Origin: Salticus scenicus
Taxonomy: Eukaryota > Arthropoda > Arachnida > Araneae > Salticidae
DNA: 64,000 nucleotides
Reading direction: 5' to 3'
Assembly (NCBI GenBank): GCA_963930645.1
Contig: OZ005648.1
Location: 5,346,131 to 5,410,130 of the forward strand
Shown here: piece by piece, positions 57,527 to 64,000 of the stretch
Layout: each line of letters begins with the position of its first letter
How positions within the stretch are numbered: position 1 is the stretch's first letter
Notes under the pieces: model-generated
The model's database searches: none
The model's input: only the letters and a program-made list of their open reading frames with translations
What the model was told of the DNA's origin: nothing
Position numbers and translations under genes: made by a program

Positions 57527-57995
57527 TGTATATTTTTCACATAGTATTTGTTTTAATTTGTAGATGAATTATTTAAAAAATAATTCATCTACAAAATGAA
57601 TGATTGTTAATTGAGGAATTATAAAAATACTAATAATAATTTCTTATTTAAAAATTTAACACATTATAAATGAAAAAATATATATTTTAATTTTAATTTA
57701 TTATAATTAAATATTAAAACCTAAGTTTTCAAGATAGATGTGTAAAGTAGGTTTGCATTCTATAATCTATTTGAACGCATACGTATGTTATGTATATTAT
57801 TTATTTTAAACTAATAATTCAAATTTGTAATAAGCATACATCACTCACTTATTATTTATCCACATATAACAATTTGAATTTATTTCAAGTACAAACAACA
57901 TTTATTTTTTTAACATTAATAATAAATGTAAAGTTGTTTTAAATGTACACTTTTTTTTTTTTTAAAATCATTAACAATCCAAATTTATCATAGGT
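57527..57995 (+). repeat. Dispersed duplicate segment, copy 2 (with empty insertion site)
   Basis: Counterpart of 44704-45365. At 57711-57725 it reads ATATTAAAACCTAAG without the 164-bp insertion seen in copy 1, and so records the pre-insertion state. Confidence 0.8.
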
Positions 57996-58031
57996 GTCGC
58001 TTTTTAAAAAAATCTGGAGTGACTCCACTCG

Positions 58032-59014
58032 ACTTTCCGAACATTGAGTAATTAACAGTTTTGTAGATAAAGTAAAGAAAGAGGAGTTGTTAAACAAACA
58101 AAAGAGAGAAAACCATAATAGAGTGTTTGAGTATTTTTCTCCATATAGTACACGATGTTTTATTTAACGCTACTGAACTTTGAGCCCATAGATCATAATG
58201 ATAAAGAATTTTTCGTTGTGTCCCTGTAAAAACCTATAAATGCTAAATTCACCAAAATGCTTATAGTTAGTGCAACAGTGATTTATAATGCTCATATAAA
58301 TTTTCAGCTCAATTCAATAAGGCGTTTAGATGCTATCGTACTTTTAAAAATTTAGTCCCATAGGCCATAATGATAAAGAATTTTTCTTTGTGTCCCTGTA
58401 AAAAAACTGTAAGTGCTAAATTCACCAAAGTCTATACAGTTAGTTCAACTGTGATCTATAACATGTGTACAAATTTTTTGCTCAGATTAATAAGGCGTTT
58501 AGACGCTATCACACTTTTAAAAATTTGGCCCCATAGGCATAATGATAAAAAAATTTTCTTTGTGTCCCTGTAAAAAAACTATAAGTGCTAGATTCTCCAA
58601 AATCTATACAGATTGAGTATTTGTGACCCATAATATGAGTATAAATTTTTTGCTCAATTGAATAAGGCGTTTAGATGCTATCGCACTTTTAAGATTTTGC
58701 TCCCATAGGCCATAATGATAAAGAATTTTTCTTTGTGTCCCTGTAAAAAAACTATAAGTGCTAGATTCACCAAAATCTATAGGGTTCGTACTAGGGTGAC
58801 TTACAATATGCGTACCAACTTTTAGGTTAATCGAACAAAGCGTTTAGACGCTAGCGTGTTCACTCACAGACATACACACACACACATACATACATCATCG
58901 CAAAAATAGTGAAAACGGACTCAGGGGACCTCAAAACGTATAGAAACATCAAAATCTCGAATTCGGATTTTTGACATGATTACAATACTTTCCTCACTAT
59001 AGTGTTCGGAAAGT
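58032..59014. mobile_element. Element with ACTTTCCGAACA inverted ends containing a tandem array
   Basis: ACTTTCCGAACATTGAG at 58032 is answered by TGTTCGGAAAGT ending at 59014. Between them lie the 58185-58870 array and a tail with (CA)n and 'CTCAGGGGACCTCAAAACG'. The same array-plus-tail occurs inside the hAT at 20894-23240. The inverted end is short, so the borders are tentative. Confidence 0.5.
58185..58870 (+). repeat. Tandem array, about 180-bp units (CCCATAGGCCATAATGATAAAGAATT)
   Basis: Four clear units start at about 58188, 58353, 58528 and 58700, each with 'TTTTTCTTTGTGTCCCTGTAAAAAAACTATAAGTGCTA', 'ACCAAAATCTATA' and 'TTGCTCAAT--AATAAGGCGTTTAGA-GCTATC'. Confidence 0.88.
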
Positions 59015-59084
59015 AAAAAGAAAAATATTTAATAGCTGTTATCTATCTATAATACACAAGACATTTGGAACCGGGCTGTAGGAA

Positions 59085-59185
59085 TTAGAGGACAGAGTTG
59101 TGGGATTTAAGGCCAATCGACCGCACTAGGGTCCTTTGCCTATAGGTGGATTGCTTTCTTAAGAGGTCAGAGGGGAGTTACAGCT
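59085..59185 (-). mobile_element. SINE 3'-end fragment
   Basis: 'GGATTTAAGGCCAATCGACCGCACTAGGGTCCTTTGCCTATAGGTGGATTGC' aligns with 46380-46465 and with the lower end of 60300-60545. Confidence 0.6.
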
Positions 59186-59250
59186 TGTCGTTCGTGTCAT
59201 TCATATCCATTCCATTATTATGGGACCTTTTTTACAAAACTGTGCTCATC

Positions 59251-59395
59251 TGATGGCGGAATGGTTAGTGACCTGGCTTTCAGGTGTCAGGCTTAAATCC
59301 TAGTTCAGGCGTGAAGATTTTAGTGGTTTGGAATCCACTCTAAACTGTCGACCACGTTCTACTAATCGTAGAGCGATAGAAACAAACAACAAAAC
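59251..59395 (+). mobile_element. tRNA-derived SINE (short, degraded)
   Basis: TGGCGGAATGGTTAGTGACCTGG resembles a box A region and GGCTTAAATCC a worn box B 35 bp later. A short body 'GTGGTTTGGAATCCACTCTAAACTGTCGACCACGTTC' and an A/C-rich end 'AGAAACAAACAACAAAA' follow. Confidence 0.55.
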
Positions 59396-60299
59396 TATGT
59401 GCCTTTGTTTGGGTAATTGTTCAAATACACAGTTCAGTAAAGGAAAAAATACACAATGTTTTATAATTTATAAATTTTAGACAAATACACTATTTCAAAT
59501 CGTACTCACACTTAAAAATTGTTGAAAACGTTTAAGGTAAATCCAGCAAATTTTCAAAAATAGTCTGTAATGGAACTGAATATTTTTATGAGTCCCTATA
59601 AATATTTTCAAGTGTCCCTATACACAAATCATTGGCGGTATTGACTCCATTTTCAATAGGAAACATCCAATAGTGAATGTGAACAACCTATTTTAACTTC
59701 ATTAAGAATTGTGTAAAGTAAAGGTATTAAAATGAGGTTTATAGTAATGGAATACTTTTGGGTGTCTCTCTCTATATAGAGAGAAATAGGTACGACTTAT
59801 CCAGCATTGTGTAATCAATAACATTAAATTTAATTTTGCACAATAAAATCACGAGTCTCAACACAGATTATTAAATACTTCTTCTTTGGAAAGTATTAAA
59901 AATGCACAATTCAACATTTCAAGCCGTTTCGATTTCTATCCGATTCTTTTTTGTGTTAAAGGAATCCAATGCTAATGATACCTAGAGTCCTGCATCGGGT
60001 CGGGTAACCTGATTTTACCCGAACCCGACCCGCGGGTCGGGTTCGGGTCGGGTTGACAGAAATTTTTCTCTTGCGGGTCGGGTTCGGGTCGGGTTGACTG
60101 ATCTTTTTTTCGTGCGGGTCGGGTTCGGGTCGGGTTGACTGAATTTTATTTCTTGCGGGTCGGGTTCGGATTTCAACAAGTCGGGTCGACTTGAGAACAC
60201 CTTTCAAAATATTTTTTACAATTATAAACATAAATTTATTGGCATGTTTACAACTATGTATCTAATTTAAGCATTCTGCACATACTAGACATGTATCGG

Positions 60300-60545
60300 T
60301 TGGTTGGTTGGTTGGAGGATTTAAGGCCGATTGACTCCAGATGTGTCCTAGGCCTATAGGGGATTGCCCTCCGTTTGAGTCTTCGTAAAGAGGTCCTAGC
60401 CCGTATTTACGCGTGTTTCGGAGGAAACCACGGAAAACTGCGAACGGTTAAGCCGATGAACGCGACCTGGGAGCGAATTCGAAACCTCCCATATACCAGC
60501 TTCGAGCGCAGAACCGCTCGGCTGCTGGTGGGCAGACATGTACCG
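60300..60545 (-). mobile_element. tRNA-derived SINE with (CCAA)n tail, best copy
   Basis: On the minus strand the head, from 60545 down, reads CAGCCGAGCGGTTCTGCGCT (box A-like, Ser/Leu-type) and GGTTTCGAATTC (box B). The body runs down to a CCAACCAACCAACC tail at about 60298-60316. Family copies are at 17555-17735, 46380-46465 and 59085-59185. The tail is a simple repeat rather than poly-A. Confidence 0.75.
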
Positions 60546-60789
60546 GAGCTCCCTATTCGTATCTGAAAAATAGATCCGTATTTGTATCTGGATCTGTTTT
60601 CTTTTCTTCAACGGAACTAATATGTATCTTTTGTAGAAATTGTATGAAAATTAGAAAAGTATTATAAATCTTTCTCGACTGTTGTTAATATATAAATTAA
60701 AGAAATAGAAATACAGTATAACCTCGCATTTGCATTCTGGAAATTGAAAAGATTTCGCAGTTTACAAGTTTTTTTTTTTTTTTTTTTAA

Positions 60790-61400
60790 CCTTTCTTCTA
60801 TATTTAGTAGAAGAAAGTATTAGATTCTATCAACTTTTGGTGTCAACCGCTCGACGGGTGGCACTGCTATACAGCGATTTCTGCAATTTCAGAGGAGGCT
60901 ATATCTCAGGTTCTGTTGCGTATAATCCAACAAAACTTGATATGTGAGAAGACCAATATGAGATATTATGCTGATTCAATTTGAATGCCTATCAGCCAAC
61001 AGGTGGCGCTGCTACACAGCGATTTCCGCAATTTAAGGAAAGGCAATATCTCAAGAACTACTGCACATAATTTCATATAAATTTGTATGTAGGTGCCATT
61101 TAATATATATTAGCGCCTGTCAACTTTTGGTGTAAACCGCTCAACAGATGGCGCTGCTACTTAGCGATTTCTACAACTACAAGGAAAGCTATATCTCGTG
61201 TTCTGTTGTGTTTCATCAAACAAAACTTAATATGCGAGATTATTAGACATTATGCTGACTCAGTTTGAATGCTTGTCGGCCAATAGGTGGCGTTGTTATA
61301 CTGCAATTTTCATCGATAACAGGATGGCTATATCTCAACTTCTATGCCATATAACTGTACAAACCATGATACGTGAGATAACCATTATAAAAATGCATTG
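60790..61400 (+). repeat. Tandem array segment, reverse of the 3.1-6.1 kb family
   Basis: 'CAACTTTTGGTGT-AACCGCTC-ACAG-TGGC-CTGCTA-ACAGCGATTTC-GCAATT' and 'GGCTATATCTCA--TTCTGTTG' repeat four times. 'GAAGAAAGTATTAGATTC' at its left mirrors text at 5360 and 6090. Confidence 0.75.
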
Positions 61401-62223
61401 TTTAAGAAGTTATTTATAGACGATAAAACTGTCTCTCTTTGGATATTTAGTGTTAGATTTCCCTAAGATGAAAATTATTTGCATTCATCACGTTAAACTT
61501 TTTAGTAATAGTTTTAATAAATTATTCGCACTTAGTGAATTTGACAGAAAAATGTAGAAGAATGTCTTGTGGTGGATAACATACTAGTTTTTTTAACTAA
61601 CATACATAACATACTAAACATACTAAGATAACATACTAAACATACTAGTTTTTTTTTTATAATTTACCAATAGTGTAACAATGAAAATTTACTTTATTTT
61701 ATATCATGTTATATCATTTTACGTTGTTTTGCATGATTTTTAGATGAATAAGTAATGTTGATTTATTTTTCGGGTTTCGGGTCGGGTTCGGGTTAGATAA
61801 GTCGGGTTTCGGGTCGGGTTCGGGTCGCAAAAAATTCACTGTTGCGGGTTCGGGTCGGTTTTCGGGTTGATGAAAATTTTTTTGTCGGGTTCGGGTCGGG
61901 TTTCGGGTTGATGAAATTTTTTTTGTCGGGTTCGGGTCGGGTTGATTTAAAATTCATCTGTCGGGTTCGGGTCGGGTAAAACCCGACCCGTGCAGGACTC
62001 TAATGATACCCCATTCTCTAGAAAATGTGTTTTTATATATCTAAATAATGCATGTTCATTTCGTCGTGTTTTGGAATGCATAAATATTTTAAAGTATGCT
62101 TTTAAAGGAACATGCTTAATTCTTGTATACAAACAAGCGATAGTTATTCAACTTTAAAGTATATTTCGAAGACATCACAAATGATGTCATCGATGATTTT
62201 AAGTGGCCGATGGTTGATATAAT

Positions 62224-62481
62224 CAGGGGTGAAACTGCCTCACTTGCAAAAACCCTGAAAACTGCTACTTGCATGTAGATAAGGAAGACTTATTAATGAT
62301 ATACTGTATGGCTACCTATAATAAGTGATATCTGGAGAGTTTTTATTACATTATAAGGCAAATTAAACATTCAAAATGAGAAATTTCTATAAAAACAAAA
62401 TAATCTATCAGGAAATGGATTGACAGGAAAAATTTCAAAAACCCTGATTTCAGGGGTAGCCCCTGAATAGTTTCACCCCTG
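62224..62481. mobile_element. hAT-type MITE (CAGGGGTGAAACT)
   Basis: Ends CAGGGGTGAAACTGCC and, reversed, CAGGGGTGAAACTATTC; TATAAT on both sides (62218-62223, 62482-62487). The inside repeats 'AAAAACCCTGA'. 258 bp. Confidence 0.8.
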
Positions 62482-62880
62482 TATAATTTCGTTTCGTAAA
62501 CGGCCGACTCCGAGTTATTAAGTTTTGCAAAATTTCATAACTCGATGTCTGTAAATAATATCAAACGTTCACCACCTCTTCAAATTTCTAAAATTCATGT
62601 ATAAGTTTAAATTAAATTCACCCTTTTGCAAATGAAATTAATCCATTTGCAAATCAAATTCATCATTATATTTTTTAAAGAAAATCAAATAATGTGTTAA
62701 TGACACAGTAAGAAATTAAATATTTTAATTCATATAATTACATAAGGAGATGAAAATATGTACGTGTGCAGATAATTCAATAAAAATAATTCGAGGAGAA
62801 CCATTTATGGGGAAAACTTGGTTGTAATGCACACATAGTATAACACTAGTACATATATATAACCTACTCTATGAGGGTCC

Positions 62881-63359
62881 TCATGCAAGGGCAGATGGTA
62901 ACTTTACATACATATTCGTATAATTATAACAATTTGCAGACGTAGATAACGTTCCAACAGAGTTATTAATGACATCTACTAAATTTTGCCAATTGAATGG
63001 ATCAGCTAATATATTTCTTGCAGCAGTCAACTTAATTTTGAAAAACACTTTTTCGACAGGGTTCAGCATTGGAGAATAGGATGGTGCCTTCTCTGACCAA
63101 CATCATCATCTTGTGATGGATACTTGTGTTTTCCAAATCCAACCAAACTTCGTCTAGATTAACGTCTTCCAATTTCTTCTAAGAAAATATTTATTAACTT
63201 CATGCCATGCTGTTCCCCGCCGCAATTAAACATTTCCTCCTCAACGTGAGTCGGTGTGTTCTCGATCTTGCTTTTGTAATTGAACCCTGACTCACCAATA
63301 AATTTTTTTGTCGCTCTTCCAAGTGATTGAGAGAAAAATGTATTGCATACACTTTGCAC
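62881..63359 (-). pseudogene. IS630/Tc1-type (DDE_3) transposase relic
   Basis: Minus strand, three frames in order. KKFIGESGFNYKSKIENT (from 63359 down) matches the (F/V)IDESGFN block, with the first catalytic Asp replaced by Gly. Then LENTSIHHKMMMLVREGTIL (near 63110) matches the (L/M)DN-SIHH block, with the second Asp replaced by Glu. Then YSPMLNPVEKVFFKIKLTAA (63078 down) retains the final Glu in LNPVE. Frameshifts separate the pieces. The last frame ends at 62881. A dead copy of a D-D-E transposon; no ends identified. Confidence 0.85.
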
Positions 63360-64000
63360 TCCTCAATTGTTCTTTGAGAATTACGGCCATTTTAATGCAA
63401 TCTGCAACCATTTCAATCCATTCCTAATGGAACTAATGCTTAATTGTGTATGTTCAGATTCTAGACCCCCCCCCCCCTTGATTTTCAGAAGGGAGAATTT
63501 AATTTGAAAAGCCTGTATCAGTCTAATATAGAGAAGAATCTTCGAAATCGCAGTTTGGAGGGGGGGGGGGAAGTATACCTTTTTGGAATATTAGCATTAC
63601 ATTCCATCTCTTTTGTACACTTCTAGTTTAGTGTTTCATTAGAAGAAAGAACACTCACCAACATTATTGTTGGAGGAAAAACAAGACCTGATCCAGCTAG
63701 CGTGCAGAGAAGACTTTGTAGCCTTCCTACGCTTCCTTGAAAGTGGAAATTTTTTTTATATAAAGGCTTATATTTATTTTTTTATCTGCATTTCTTATCT
63801 TTATGTGTATTCTGTATGTATATATATATATATACATACACTGAATAGGAAATAGGAATTATCATTCCTATTTCAGTTGTGTTTAAAATTTTATTCTCAA
63901 TTTTAAAAAGGGTAGGCGTAGATGCCAACATTTACAATTTTTAAATCAGATTTATACACCAGTATTTTTGAAAAGGAATTGCTACATATATTTTGGACGA
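63360..64000. other. Right edge, no recognised genes
   Basis: C-run (63466-63478), G-run (63557-63570) and a (TA)n at about 63820. The open frame 63667-63855 has no signature. Confidence 0.4.

Larger units (their letters stand above)
59983..62002. mobile_element. hAT element (2.0 kb), perfect 8-bp target duplication, GC-rich subterminal repeats
   Basis: Ends TAGAGTCCTGCATCGGGTCG and, reversed, TAGAGTCCTGCACGGGTCGG. ATGATACC is duplicated exactly (59975-59982, 62003-62010). Both ends carry clusters of 'GCGGGTCGGGTTCGGGTCGGGTTGA' (60000-60185 and 61765-61985, inverted relative to each other), the kind of subterminal array hAT transposases bind. The interior is filled with a SINE (60300-60545) and an array segment (60790-61400) and has no transposase. 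Confidence 0.93.

Noticed and set aside
60015..60231. Pro/Arg-rich open frames (TRPEPDP repeats)
   Set aside because: Translations of the CGGGT subterminal repeats of the hAT element.
60000..61985. Telomere-like TCGGG/TTCGGG repeats
   Set aside because: They sit as inverted subterminal clusters in a hAT with an exact target duplication and do not form a uniform telomeric array.

Overview
The window is animal nuclear DNA: AT-rich, intron-rich and full of old mobile elements. A small arthropod exon set (a chelicerate such as a spider is my guess) would fit, but nothing here fixes the species. There is no bacterial operon, plasmid or CRISPR signal. Most long open frames are chance or repeat translations.

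Two real protein genes are present, arranged head to head. VPS35, the scaffold of retromer (endosome-to-Golgi and endosome-to-surface sorting), runs on the minus strand. Its first four coding exons lie at about 29814-29825 (tentative), 16824-17022, 10742-10865 and 1471-1653, and the rest of the gene lies beyond the left edge. TMEM170, a small three-pass ER/nuclear-envelope membrane protein, runs on the plus strand in three coding exons: 30084-30132, 36628-36798 and 50862-50992. Splice phases join exactly in both genes. If the VPS35 first exon is right, the two start codons are only about 260 bp apart, which suggests a shared bidirectional promoter. Introns are 6-14 kb and stuffed with transposons.

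Layout. 1-29.8 kb: VPS35 introns with pogo/Tigger, hAT, TTAA-flanked palindromic and Penelope-like elements, several nested, and several hAT copies with exact 8-bp target duplications. 30-51 kb: TMEM170 introns with a palindromic Tc1-like element, Ty3/gypsy and LINE remnants, a tRNA-like fold-back, a 2.6-kb diverged tandem array and more hATs. 51-55 kb: satellite-like array of about 180-bp units with a 200-N assembly gap. 55-64 kb: Tc1-type transposase relics, a tandem array, a 2-kb hAT with GC-rich subterminal repeats, and SINEs.

The most interesting signal is a scattered set of hammerhead-ribozyme-like motifs. One lies about 40 bp after the stop codon of a Penelope-like GIY-YIG endonuclease relic (15369-15412). 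One lies in a clean 164-bp insertion with a 14-bp target duplication (44931-45094) whose empty site survives in a paralogous segment near 57.7 kb. One lies in a fold-back (52621-52670), and a decayed copy is at 25516-25559. Together they look like Penelope-linked retrozyme-type elements.
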